NCBI GenBank assembly: GCA_024516155.1
Contig: JAJJXM010000125.1
Location: forward strand, 1 to 52,581
Length of the DNA stretch: 52,581 nucleotides
Direction: 5' to 3'
Source of the DNA: Pyronema omphalodes
Lineage: Eukaryota > Ascomycota > Pezizomycetes > Pezizales > Pyronemataceae
Shown here: in pieces, positions 1-10,515 of the stretch
Position numbering within the stretch: position 1 is the stretch's first letter
How the letters are laid out: the number at the start of each line of letters is the position of its first letter
Notes under the pieces: model-generated
Seen by the model: only the letters and a program-made list of their open reading frames with translations
What the model was told of the DNA's origin: nothing
Database searches by the model: none
Translations under genes and position numbers: made by a program

Positions 1-424
1 CTTCGTGAGCTCCTTCTCTGACTTTTCATCGCTTGGCCGGAAATAGCCGAGTCTCTCGAGAAACATTTGACACAGTTTGTTTACTCTGAAACATGGTTAG
101 CTATGACTGCTAGCGAGGATTGCTGTTGCGGAGGCTTACTTCGATTCTTCTTCCTTTTGACACAAAGAAATATCGTTGGAAGGGACCCTGCCAGCTAATC
201 CGGATCGTACTATCAAGTTGGCCTGATGGAAGTCACGTGGTCACCCACACCATCTCGTACCGTGACTGCAGGTGTTGTGGAACCAAGACTCAAGGTAATC
301 GGAGAGTGAATCTGTGGGTCATTAGATAAATGCGTCGTAATTTGTAAAGAATCCTTACCTGCTGTGGGACTTTGTGGAGTGTTTCGGAGCGTTTGTGCTT
401 GCTGTACTCCTGCTTACCGAACGC

Positions 425-490
425 AAAAAAGGCCCGCTCCCTCTCATAGCAAGACAGCCTTGAGTCTTGTTTTGAGAAGGAGCGGGCCTT
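425..490 (-). terminator. GC hairpin plus T6, unit 1
   Basis: Stem AAGGCCCGCTCC / GGAGCGGGCCTT (429-440 with 479-490), with an inner CAAGAC/GTCTTG pairing. Read on the minus strand it is followed by TTTTTTGCG. It looks like an intrinsic or Pol III-type stop signal, but no eukaryotic role is proven. Equivalent copies: 4316-4381, 7936-8001, 23217-23282 and 38226-38291. Confidence 0.5.
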
Positions 491-699
491 GTATACCTTG
501 ATTCCAGTTCAAAAACATTAAAGAAAACGACAAGTTTCCTTCTTTTGGGCTACAACCAACACGGGCTTTAGCGTCACCACGTATTGGGCTTCTCCCAAGT
601 TCCCTCAGTTGTGTAAAGGGGGTGCCCCAGTCGTGTAAGGGGTATTTTGCTGGACGGAACGATAACGAGAAAAGAAGGGCGAATAGTGGGTTTATATAG
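425..699 (-). ncRNA. Candidate structured non-coding transcription unit, unit 1
   Basis: On the minus strand a TATA box (GCTATATAAAC, 691-700) is followed by a conserved module containing GGGAACTTGGGAGAAGCCCA (about 582-601), then TAAAGCCC (560-567), and finally a 58-nt GC hairpin (431-488) with T6 and GCGTT directly after (425-430 on the plus strand read AAAAAA). The same order and the same short motifs recur at 46.8-47.7 kb on the plus strand. A transcript of about 240 nt would start near 665. No convincing protein frame fits. Function and polymerase are unknown, and transcription is inferred. Confidence 0.4.
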
Positions 700-1673
700 C
701 CACTGGAGCAAAGACGATGATGCAATCCAAACTCACCAGCGGATAACGGTTGTCTACCGTTATTGCGAGAGCCTGCTATTCCCTACGTTATTCAAGATTT
801 GTTATCGGCGTGACCATATTGCCCGCATCCCCGAGTGCCGCCGAGTGTGAATATTTCCTTCCTTTTTCCCTTCTGCCGTCTGCTCTAACTAACCGCACTA
901 CAGAGAAGCATACTAAGATCGTCCCTTTTCTTCTTCCGCCCAAACTCCGGTTGACTTTCTAGAATCCACTGGAACTAGCCCCCATGATGTCCTAATATCG
1001 TAACTCGGTCTAGATAACATGTTATTATGTAATGCACTCTACATCTCAACGGTGCGGCTGCTTATCCTGTTCTACTTTTGTTTGATCTTCTGACCAACTT
1101 TTCGGCTTTTCAGTTCTCTCCTTTAACCGAGCATGTATTCTTCTAGTTGCTATCTTCTCGTCGATCTCAATACACCATAAGGGATGACGTGTATTCCTGC
1201 TTTCGTTTCTGTTTGTGCTTGATCTCTTTACTAAATTTGCTTCTGTGCTTGATCTTTTTCCTAACTTTGCTTCTCTGCTACTATTACTGGATCTGCTGAC
1301 TTCTCTTTCTTCTAGCTATCTGACTTTTGATCTCACTACACATGAAGATGCTATGTTGGGTTGTCGGAATAGTCGGCTCCCATGCTCAATTCACTGATCC
1401 AGATGGCAATAATTGCTTCAAGAATATGCAAATAAACCAATACCCGCCTATCGTGAGCCGGATGCTGACTATGCTACCTTTCTAGCGAAAAGAAAGCGAT
1501 TGATTTGGTTACGCAACTGTGTGGTCACTAACTCACTGGCACTGCGCATTGTTGTCTCTCATCTTGTCGGAATCGGGAACCATGGCATCTCCATGCATGA
1601 CAGACACCCTGCACAAGCACTCGAGTAACCACGATCTCAGCGAAACCAGTTGGAGAGGAGAGCCCACCAGCTG

Positions 1674-1783
1674 CAAATACATACATCAATAGAAAATTCC
1701 GTTACTTTCTGTAAATACATATATCAATAAGCATTCCGTTACTTTCTGTAAATACATACATCAATAAGAATTCCGTTACTTTT
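1674..1783. repeat. 37-bp minisatellite, three copies per unit
   Basis: Period of 37 bp around AATACATA(C/T)ATCAATAA...ATTCCGTTACTTTCTG. It recurs in every unit: 5565-5674, 9207-9315, 24477-24585, 39487-39594, 42994-43101, 45486-45594 and 51676-51782. It is the most widely kept landmark of the repeat, present even in the decayed unit 8. Confidence 0.9.
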
Positions 1784-2203
1784 TCTCTTCCCTGTCAATA
1801 CACCCGGGTATCTCGGAGATGTCATTGCTTTGATTCCCTGCAGCACATGTCCTGACTGCACCTAGTAGTGAGTATATACAAATATATCCACAATGAATAT
1901 ACAAAAACTACATCTACAATACATATCTAAAGGACAAATTCCGATCCTCGTGAACCATTCTCTCTGTGAACCCAACTTGCCTGTGTGCTCGCAGCCACCT
2001 CCCCAACTCGCCGTGCTCGACTCCTCCCATCCCACACGGCATGGTGGAGATTGCATGATGGAGCATGACACTGTGCACTAGTAGCCTAGTGATTCATCCC
2101 TGTCGCTGTCAAGCCATACCCCTGGGCTGGGTAGGGTCGAGGTAAGTGAGGAGCTCAATAAGACAGAGAGTCGACTGGGTAGAGGGTCGACGAAACAGAG
2201 GGA

Positions 2204-2248
2204 GTCGAGGCAGAGAGCGTCGAGGCAGAGAGCGTCGAGGCAGAGGGC
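2204..2248. repeat. 15-bp tandem repeat, three copies
   Basis: GTCGAGGCAGAGAGC three times, the last copy with one change. Present also at 6095-6139 in unit 2. Degraded, wider-spaced forms are found in units 3-6 (for example about 9750-9800), so the array is expanding or contracting between units. Confidence 0.85.
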
Positions 2249-2490
2249 GTCCATGAGCATGCGTGTACTAGTCATGCGCTGTCACTCGGGTATGTCATGA
2301 ATGAATTCAAAAGATGTATAAATTTACAACATGCATAAATTTACAAGAATAATGATAAATTTCAACATTGATAACTGACATTGGATATAAATAATTCGTT
2401 GTGCTTCTGCAGTGCAAGTATGCCCACTCGCCAGTTGTTGCAGTCTATCAGTGCAAGTATACCTGTCTACTCGCCAGTGGTTACAATTAG

Positions 2491-2576
2491 TCACGTGAGC
2501 ACGGGTCTTGCAAGACCACTGTCGCTCGCTGACAGCACCGTCGGTGTATGTAGACCACTCTCGCTTGCGTGTCTAG
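2491..2576. repeat. Palindrome cluster in the unit body
   Basis: Within 90 bp: TCACGTGA (2491-2498), GGTCTTGCAAGACC (2504-2517, perfect 14-bp palindrome) and CACCGTCGGTG (about 2536-2546), followed by GTCTAGAC (2571-2578). The 14-bp palindrome recurs at 6395-6408, 15602-15615, 36531-36544, 40594-40607 and 43762-43775. The blocks may be protein-binding sites. TCACGTGA matches the bHLH E-box class. Confidence 0.7.
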
Positions 2577-3475
2577 ACACCGCATGTCGCATTTGTATCA
2601 GGCTGTTGCTACGCTCAAATGTCAGTTGATCCAAACATGTAATGTTTTGATTCAATATTAAGTATAAGTTCTTGGGCATCCTTCTCATTCAGCACGCAAT
2701 GTAATTCTTTCATTTTTGAACAGTTTCTGTGTTTGCAATGAATCACGTCAGAATGGAACGGGTCTTGCAAGAACACTTGTCTGCTGTGACAGCACCGTCG
2801 GTATATGTGGACCACTCTCGCTTGCCGGACTAGACTACATAGCTGTGCGAGCATTCACCTACTTTCCAATGTACTTTATTTTGATTATGTAACTTTTTTG
2901 TTTTAGTTATATGTATGTAAATTGTTTTGTTTTAGTCAGGTAATGTTTTTGTTTTTATAAGGTCACTATACATAATTCGTTGTGTTGTGCAGTCAAAGTA
3001 TGCCTACCCGCCAGTGGTCGCTGTTGATCAGTGCAGGCATGCCCACTCGCCACTGTGCCCTCGGGTCGATTGGGACGCCTGAAGTAGTCATGTACTGTCA
3101 CTCGGAATTGTCACCCGTGTATTCAGGTGTTGTCACTCGCGAAGGAAGTCGGATTGAGATAAATGAATAAACACTCCCGAATAAAGTATGGTTTAACTGG
3201 ATGAATAAAACTCGAAAATTAATTGTGATTTCATAATGCAACTTTTCTATTTAAACATCAAAGATAATGTCCTGTTCGATACAAGTGGGTGCACTGGATG
3301 TAGGTGTAGAGAGTCAAACGCGGCTGGTCGCTGTGATTCATACCAGCCCTCAAAATCTCTCATGCGGAAACGATTGTAACCGTTCTCCAAATGCCTAGAA
3401 TACAAATATCTTGCATAAAAAGAAACATCATATCCATCATTCTCATTGCCCCTTCTACAACAAACCGCGCTAACC

Positions 3476-3688
3476 ATGGATATCTTAAACGCGGGAGATG
3501 ACGAAGCAGCGAATAGAATAGCGGTAGCGATATCGTTCGGCGTATCAGGCGGAGATCCAGAGAATTACAGCGGAACTCCAGCGTGGTCGTCGCTGCCTTT
3601 TTCTTTTTATAATCTGTTCATTATTTGTATTTTTGTATGTTTTGTTTTGATTTTCTTGAACGTTCCCAATCCCACGGTGATGACGTAA
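3476..3688 (+). CDS. Short open frame in repeat unit 1, possible one-helix membrane protein
   Basis: 70 codons from an ATG in a good context (ACCATGG). The N-terminal half is polar and acidic (MDILNAGDDEAANRIAVAIS), and the C-terminal half has one strongly hydrophobic stretch (about residues 42-60, FYNLFIICIFVCFVLIFL), compatible with one membrane helix. I recognise no family. The frame is open in units 1-4. The observed changes include several amino-acid replacements, so constraint is not evident, and it may be chance. A minus-strand frame starts on the same CCATGG. Confidence 0.25.
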   Translation: MDILNAGDDEAANRIAVAISFGVSGGDPENYSGTPAWSSLPFSFYNLFIICIFVCFVLIFLNVPNPTVMT

Positions 3689-4315
3689 GCTACAGTCTGA
3701 ATACATGTCGAGGCTCTAGCTGTTACCTTAGAGTCTCGCTGAGATCCGCCCCGGAGCGCACTTCAGTTCTTTGGCCTCTCTTCTTCCTGGTGGTTTTCAG
3801 TCTCGTGGTTACAGTTTTATGCCATTTGCGCTCTCCATGATTGCTGGGTGTCATGGTTGGTGACAGATATGACTTCGAATGCTGATATCCGCTTCGTGAG
3901 CTCCTTCTCTGACTTTTCATCGCTTGGCCGGAAATAGCCGAGTCTCTCGAGAAACATTTGACACAGTTTGTTTACTCTGAAACATGGTTAGCTATGACTG
4001 CTAGCGAGGATTGCTGTTGCGGAGGCTTACTTCGATTCTTCTTCCTTTTGACACAAAGAAATATCGTTGGAAGGGACCCTGCCAGCTAATCCGGATCGTA
4101 CTATCAAGTTGGCCTGATGGAAGTCACGTGGTCACCCACACCATCTCGTACCGTGACTGCAGGTGTTGTGGAACCAAGACTCTAGGTAATCGGAGAGTGA
4201 ATCTGTGGGTCATTAGATAAATGCGTCGTAATTTGTAAAGAATCCTTACCTGCTGTGGGACTTTGTGGAGTGTTTCGGAGCGTTTGTGCTTGCTGTACTC
4301 CTGCTTACCGAACGC

Positions 4316-4590
4316 AAAAAAGGCCCGCTCCCTCTCATAGCAAGACAGCCTTGAGTCTTGTTTTGAGAAGGAGCGGGCCTTGTATACCTTGATTCCAGTT
4401 CAAAAGCATTAAAGAAAACGACAGTTTTCCTTCTTTTGGGCTACAACCAACACGGGCTTTAGCGTCACCACGTATTGGGCTTCTCCCAAGTTCCCTCAGT
4501 TGTGTAAAGGGGGTGCCCCAGTCGTGTAAGGGGTATTTTGCTGGACGGAACGATAACGAGAAAAGAAGGGCGAATAGTGGGTTTATATAG
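4316..4590 (-). ncRNA. Candidate structured non-coding transcription unit, unit 2
   Basis: Same layout as in unit 1, shifted by 3,891 bp: TATA box at 4582-4591, module motif at about 4473-4492, hairpin at 4322-4379 and T6 after it on the minus strand. Only a few base differences from unit 1, none in the hairpin. Confidence 0.4.
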
Positions 4591-7366
4591 CCACTGGAGC
4601 AAAGACGATGATGCAATCCAAACTCACCAGCGGATAACGGTTGTCTACCGTTATTGCGAGAGCCTGCTATTCCCTACGTTATTCAAGATTTGTTATCGGC
4701 GTGACCATATTGCCCGCATCCCCGAGTGCCGCCGAGTGTGAATATTTCCTTCCTTTTTCCCTTCTGCCGTCTGCTCTAACTAACCGCACTACAGAGAAGC
4801 ATACTAAGATCGTCCCTTTTCTTCTTCCGCCCAAACTCCGGTTGACTTTCTAGAATCCACTGGAACTAGCCCCCATGATGTCCTAATATCGTAACTCGGT
4901 CTAGATAACATGTTATTATGTAATGCACTCTACATCTCAACGGTGCGGCTGCTTATCCTGTTCTACTTTTGTTTGATCTTCTGACCAACTTTTCGGCTTT
5001 TCAGTTCTCTCCTTTAACCGAGCATGTATTCTTCTAGTTGCTATCTTCTCGTCGATCTCAATACACCATAAGGGATGACGTGTATTCCTGCTTTCGTTTC
5101 TGTTTGTGCTTGATCTCTTTACTAAATTTGCTTCTGTGCTTGATCTTTTTCCTAACTTTGCTTCTCTGCTACTATTACTGGATCTGCTGACTTCTCTTTC
5201 TTCTAGCTATCTGACTTTTGATCTCACTACACATGAAGATGCTATGTTGGGTTGTCGGAATAGTCGGCTCCCATGCTCAATTCACTGATCCAGATGGCAA
5301 TAATTGCTTCAAGAATATGCAAATAAACCAATACCCGCCTATCGTGAGCCGGATGCTGACTATGCTACCTTTCTAGCGAAAAGAAAGCGATTGATTTGGT
5401 TACGCAACTGTGTGGTCACTAACTCACTGGCACTGCGCATTGTTGTCTCTCATCTTGTCGGAATCGGGAACCATGGCATCTCCATGCATGACAGACACCC
5501 TGCACAAGCACTCGAGTAACCACGATCTCAGCGAAACCAGTTGGAGAGGAGAGCCCACCAGCTGCAAATACATACATCAATAGAAAATTCCGTTACTTTC
5601 TGTAAATACATATATCAATAAGCATTCCGTTACTTTCTGTAAATACATACATCAATAAGAATTCCGTTACTTTTTCTCTTCCCTGTCAATACACCCGGGT
5701 ATCTCGGAGATGTCATTGCTTTGATTCCCTGCAGCACATGTCCTGACTGCACCTAGTAGTGAGTATATACAAATATATCCACAATGAATATACAAAAACT
5801 ACATCTACAATACATATCTAAAGGACAAATTCCGATCCTCGTGAACCATTCTCTCTGTGAACCCAACTTGCCTGTGTGCTCGCAGCCACCTCCCCAACTC
5901 GCCGTGCTCGACTCCTCCCATCCCACACGGCATGGTGGAGATTGCATGATGGAGCATGACACTGTGCACTAGTAGCCTAGTGATTCATCCCTGTCGCTGT
6001 CAAGCCATACCCCTGGGCTGGGTAGGGTCGAGGTAAGTGAGGAGCTCAATAAGACAGAGAGTCGACTGGGTAGAGGGTCGACGAAACAGAGGGAGTCGAG
6101 GCAGAGAGCGTCGAGGCAGAGAGCGTCGAGGCAGAGGGCGTCCATGAGCATGCGTGTACTAGTCATGCGCTGTCACTCGGGTATGTCATGAATGAATTCA
6201 AAAGATGTATAAATTTACAACATGCATAAATTTACAAGAATAATGATAAATTTCAACATTGATAACTGACATTGGATATAAATAATTCGTTGTGCTTCTG
6301 CAGTGCAAGTATGCCCACTCGCCAGTTGTTGCAGTCTATCAGTGCAAGTATACCTGTCTACTCGCCAGTGGTTACAATTAGTCACGTGAGCACGGGTCTT
6401 GCAAGACCACTGTCGCTCGCTGACAGCACCGTCGGTGTATGTAGACCACTCTCGCTTGCGTGTCTAGACACCGCATGTCGCATTTGTATCAGGCTGTTGC
6501 TACGCTCAAATGTCAGTTGATCCAAACATGTAATGTTTTGATTCAATATTAAGTATAAGTTCTTGGGCATCCTTCTCATTCAGCACGCAATGTAATTCTT
6601 TCATTTTTGAACAGTTTCTGTGTTTGCAATGAATCACGTCAGAATGGAACGGGTCTTGCAAGAACACTTGTCTGCTGTGACAGCACCGTCGGTATATGTG
6701 GACCACTCTCGCTTGCCGGACTAGACTACATAGCTGTGCGAGAATTCACCTACTTTCCAATGTACTTTATTTTGATTATGTAACTTTTTTGTTTTAGTTA
6801 TATGTATGTAAATTGTTTTGTTTTAGTCAGGTAATGTTTTTGTTTTTATAAGGTCACTATACATAATTCGTTGTGTTGTGCAGTCAAAGTATGCCTACCC
6901 GCCAGTGGTCGCTGTTGATCAGTGCAGGCATGCCCACTCGCCACTGTGCCCTCGGGTCGATTGGGACGCCTGAATTAGTCATGTACTGTCACTCGGAATT
7001 GTCACCCGTGTATTCAGGTGTTGTCACTCGCGAGGGAAGTCGGATTGAGATAAATGAATAAACACTCCCGAATAAAGTATGGTTCAACTGGATGAATAAA
7101 ACTCGAAAATTAATTGTGATTTCATAATGCAACTTTTCTATTTAAACATCAAAGATAATGTCTTGTTCGATACAAGTGGGTGCACTGGATGTAGGTGTAG
7201 AGAGTCAAACGCGGCTGGTCGCTGTGATTCATACCAGCCCTCAAAATCTCTCATGCGGAAACGATTGTAACCGTTCTCCAAATGCCTAGAATACAAATAT
7301 CTTGCATAAAAAGAAACATCATATCCATCATTCTCATTGCCCCTTCTAAAACAAACCGCGCTAACC

Positions 7367-7591
7367 ATGGATATCTTAAACGCGGGAGATGACGAAGCAG
7401 CGAATAGAATAGCGGTAGCGATATCGTTCGGCGTATCAGGCGGAGATCCAGAGAATTACAGCGGAACTCCAGCGTGGTCGTCGCTGCCTTTTTCTTTTTA
7501 TAATCTGTTCATTATTTGTATTTTTGTTTGTTTTGTTTTGATTTTCTTGAACGTTCCCAATCCCACGGTGATGACGTATGCCACAGTTTGA
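7367..7591 (+). CDS. Short open frame in repeat unit 2
   Basis: Copy of the unit 1 frame with the same ATG context. It is 74 codons long because the TAA of unit 1 reads TAT here and the frame continues to the next TGA. Same single hydrophobic segment. Not recognised. Confidence 0.25.
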   Translation: MDILNAGDDEAANRIAVAISFGVSGGDPENYSGTPAWSSLPFSFYNLFIICIFVCFVLIFLNVPNPTVMTYATV

Positions 7592-7935
7592 TTACATTTC
7601 GAGGCTCCAGCTGTTACCTTAGAGTCTCGCTGGGATCCGCCCCAGAGCGTACTTCATTTCTTGGGCCTGTTGCCACCTCTCTTCCTCCTGCTTTCTCTGA
7701 CTTTTCATCGCTTGGCCGGAAATAGCCGAGTCCCTCGAGAAACATTTCACACAGTTTGTACCGTCTCGTACTGTGACTGCAGGTGTTGTGGAACCAAGAC
7801 TCAAGGTAATCGGAGAGTGAATCTGTGGGTCATTAGATAAATGCGTCGTAATTTGTAAAGAATCCTTACCTGCTGTGGGACTTTGTGGAGTGTTTCGGAG
7901 CGTTTGTGCTTGCTGTGCTCCTGCTTACCGAACGC

Positions 7936-8210
7936 AAAAAAGGCCCGCTCCCTCTCTTAGCAAGACAGCGGTGAGTCTTGTTTCGAGAAGGAGCGGGCCT
8001 TGTATACCTTGATTCCAGTTCAAAAACATTAAAGAAAACGACAAGTTTCCTTCTTTTGGGCTACAACCAACACGGGCTTTAGCGTCACCACGTATTGGGC
8101 TTCTCCCAAGTTCCCTCAGTTGTGTAAAGGGGGTGCCCCAGTCGGGTAAGGGGTATTTTGCTGGACGGAACGATAACGAGAAAAGAAGGGCGAATAGTGG
8201 GTTTATATAG
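7936..8210 (-). ncRNA. Candidate structured non-coding transcription unit, unit 3
   Basis: Same layout: TATA box about 8202-8210, hairpin 7942-7999, T6 at 7936-7941. The outer 10-bp hairpin stem GGCCCGCTCC/GGAGCGGGCC is unchanged, while the loop changed from AGCCTTGA to AGCGGTGA. The changes therefore fall in the loop and inner region. Confidence 0.4.
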
Positions 8211-8412
8211 CCACTGGAGCAAAGACGATGATGCAATCCAAACCCACCAGCGGATAACGGTTGTCTACCGTTATTGCGAGAGCCTGCTATTCCCTACGTT
8301 ATTCAAGATCTGTTATCGGCGTGACCATATTGCCCGCTTCTCCGAGTACCGCCAAGTGTGAATATTTTCTTCCTTTTTCCCTTCTGCCGTTTGTTCTAAC
8401 TAGCCGCACCAC

Positions 8413-8807
8413 AGAGATGACAGAATGTCTTCTTTTGATCCGTATTTCCGTATTCCGTCCTTCGTCTCTTCGTTTTGATTCTATCATATTCCGCTCGCTT
8501 GGTTTTCCCTTTTCGTTCATTGTCCTGTTTCTCCGTCGTGTGTTTTCTCTTTTGATTTTATCACATTCCGCTCGCTTGGTTTTCTCTTTTCGTTTATTTT
8601 CCTCTTTCTCCGTTGTAGTTTTCTCTTTTGATTTTCTCAATCCATCGCCTTATGTTTTTCCTTTCGTTTCCATGTTTGCCTGGTCTTGTTCTCAACTTCA
8701 CTTCTTTTCGTTCTTCTTTCTTCCCTTCATCAGGTGACCTTTTTCCTAACGTTGTTTGCTCTTTCATACTCTTCAGAAGCGTCAGTCTGCTTTTCATTGC
8801 TACTATT
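8413..8807. repeat. T-rich replacement block in unit 3
   Basis: About 400 bp of pyrimidine-rich sequence replaces the homologous part of the other units (905-1290 in unit 1). Inside it are about two and a half copies of a 77-bp repeat starting TTTTGATT (8473, 8550, 8626) with CATTCCGCTCGCTTGGTTTT. The flanks on both sides match the other units, so this is a local substitution or divergent allele of the repeat. Confidence 0.75.
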
Positions 8808-9888
8808 ACTGGATCTGGCCACTTCTCTTTCTTCTAGCTATCTGACTTTTGATCTCACTACACATGAAGATGCTATGTTGGGTTGTCGGAATAGTCGGCT
8901 CCCATGCTCAATTGACTGATCCAGATGGCAATAATTGTTCAAGAATATGCAAATAAACCAAAACCCGCCTATCGTGAGCCGGATGCTGACTATGCTACCT
9001 TTCTAGCGAAAAGAAAGCGATTGATTTGGTTACGCAACTGTATGGTCACTAACTCACTGGCACTGTGCATTTTTGTCTCTCATCTTGTCGGAATCGGGAA
9101 CCATGACATTTCCATGCATGACAGACACCCTGCACAAGCACCCGAGTAACCACGATCCCAGTGCGGACCAGTCTAAACCAGTTGGAGAGAGAGAAGCCAC
9201 CAGCCGCAAATACATACATCAATAGAAAATTCCGTTACTTTCTGTAAATACATATATCAATAAGCATTCCGTTACTTTCTGTAAATACATACATCAATAA
9301 GAATTCCGTTACTTTTTCTCTTCCCTGTCAATACACCCGGCTATCTCGGAGATGTCATTGCTTTGATTCCCTGCAGCACATGTCCTCACTGCACCTAGTA
9401 GTGAGTATATACAAATATATCCACAATGAATATACAAAAACTACATCTACAATACATATCTAATTCCGATCCTCGTGAACCCAACTTGCCTGTGTGCTGG
9501 AACCCAACTTGCCGGTGTGCTCGCAGCCCCTCCCCGACTCGCCGTGCTCGACTCCTCCCATCCCACACGGCATGGTGGAGATTGCATGATGGAGCATGAC
9601 ACTGTGCACTAGTAGTCTAGTGATTCATCCCTGTCGCTGTCAAGCGGTACCCCGGATAGAACTCCCGGGGCGACTGGGCTGGGTAGGGTCGAGGTAAGTG
9701 AGGAGCTCAATGAGGCAGAGAGTCGACTGGGTAGAACTGGGTAGAGGGTCGACGAGGCAGACGGTGTCGAGGCTGTCAGACTGTGTCGAGGCAGAGGGCG
9801 TCGATGAGCATGCGTGGACTAGTCACGCGCTGTCACTCGCGCATGTCATGAATCAATCTCCAAGATGAATAACTTTACAGGGTGAAGA

Positions 9889-10439
9889 TGTTAAAATTAT
9901 GGTAGAAGCGACATTTGCTTCAAGTGTTGAACTTTTGGTTTCACTATTACGGGCACTTGCCACTTGCATCTTTACGTCATGCTCTCACCATATATTTTTC
10001 TTTATCTTATCTGATTTCTTTTCGTTGCTTCTAGATGTTTCTTTCTTGCTCGATGTATGTTAGTTTTCTGTTTGCTTCTACGGCATTCTATGCCTATGAC
10101 ATCATCAGGTTCCAGCGGTTTCTACCCGCTTCCAGATAAATCTAGTAACTTCGATGTAAGACTCAGAGTCCGGCTTGTCGTCGACAACCTGAGTCAATCC
10201 AAACTATGTACATAACTATTTTCAGACTTGGCAGGCAGAGGTCTCCGGTATTTATACCCGCTCCCTCTCCCTCCAACGAGCAGAACACAACAATTCAATC
10301 TACAACAAAAAACCTCCTCTATTCAACCATTCATAGTGATCTTAAAACCTACTCCTCTCGTCGTCAAAACCCTCTCCCTGCACAAATACCCTCACAGGTA
10401 TTGCTCCGCTGCTGTGCACAACCTATCACTCGTTCATTA
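9889..10439 (+). repeat. 5' LTR of element A
   Basis: 551 bp, starting TGTTAAAATT and ending TTCATTA, so the ends are TG...TA and not TG...CA. The ends are fixed by the GAAGA target duplication and independently by element D. A TATA-like TATTTATA lies at 10249-10256, about 190 bp from the LTR end, a plausible U3/R boundary region. Confidence 0.95.
10249..10256 (+). promoter_or_regulatory. TATA-like box in 5' LTR of element A
   Basis: TATTTATA within GGTATTTATACC, followed by a pyrimidine-rich CCCGCTCCCTCTCCCTCC stretch. This is the only good TATA-like site in the LTR, and it would start the genomic RNA about 25-35 bp downstream. The same site recurs in C (25519-25526) and D (36088-36095, minus). 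Functional role is inferred. Confidence 0.5.
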
Positions 10440-10460
10440 GGTTATGAGCCCGGCATAGCC
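10440..10460 (+). promoter_or_regulatory. Primer-binding site of element A (half initiator tRNA-Met)
   Basis: Starts directly after the LTR with GGTTATGAGCCCGG. The complement contains GGGCTCATAAC, which is the anticodon stem-loop of initiator tRNA-Met up to about position 39. This is the pattern of elements primed by a cleaved 5' half of that tRNA (Drosophila copia, yeast Ty5). The later bases match less well from memory of fungal initiator tRNAs. Confidence 0.75.
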
Positions 10461-10515
10461 AAAAATCAATTCAACCAGACGAATTCCTACGCATCCAACG
10501 ATCGAATAAATCGAC

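Larger units (their letters stand above)
1..3891. repeat. Long tandem repeat, unit 1 (3,891 bp)
   Basis: The sequence starting CTTCGTGAGCTCCTTCTCTG at base 1 restarts at 3892 and runs on almost unchanged, so the period is 3,891 bp. Landmarks in order: a 58-nt GC hairpin (431-488), a TATA-like site (691-699), a T-rich stretch ending in a splice-acceptor-like TTTCTTCTAG (about 1308-1317), a 37-bp minisatellite (1674-1783), a 15-bp GTCGAGGCAGAGAGC array (2204-2248), two palindrome-rich subrepeats (about 2388-2600 and 2720-3170), and a short open frame (3476-3688). No long coding region is present. Base 1 is an arbitrary phase because the array continues to the left. Confidence 0.93.
3892..7690. 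repeat. Long tandem repeat, unit 2
   Basis: Near-identical copy of unit 1, with only scattered single-base differences such as 4182 (TCTAGG against TCAAGG at 291). The last part differs: the roughly 115 bp seen at the end of unit 1 (about 3770-3891) are missing and the sequence passes directly into the next unit near 7690. The near identity over 3.7 kb points to a very recent duplication or to ongoing homogenisation with unit 1. Confidence 0.92.

Noticed and set aside
444..725. 93-codon minus-strand frame repeated in each unit (103 codons in units 3-5)
   Set aside because: It lies over the hairpin and module, ends within or just beyond the hairpin, and resembles no family. Its preservation is explained by the repeat copies being similar as DNA.
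1674..1783. CRISPR-like array
   Set aside because: The 37-bp units are contiguous minisatellite copies without variable spacers, in eukaryotic repeat DNA.
1..7690. Units 1-2 as LTRs of a giant retroelement
   Set aside because: The repeats are directly adjacent, continue as units 3-7, and have no primer site, purine tract or target duplication.
8261..8737. 158-codon Ser/Phe/Leu-rich frame in unit 3
   Set aside because: Read through the T-rich block. Low-complexity pyrimidine composition, and the frame is broken in the other units.
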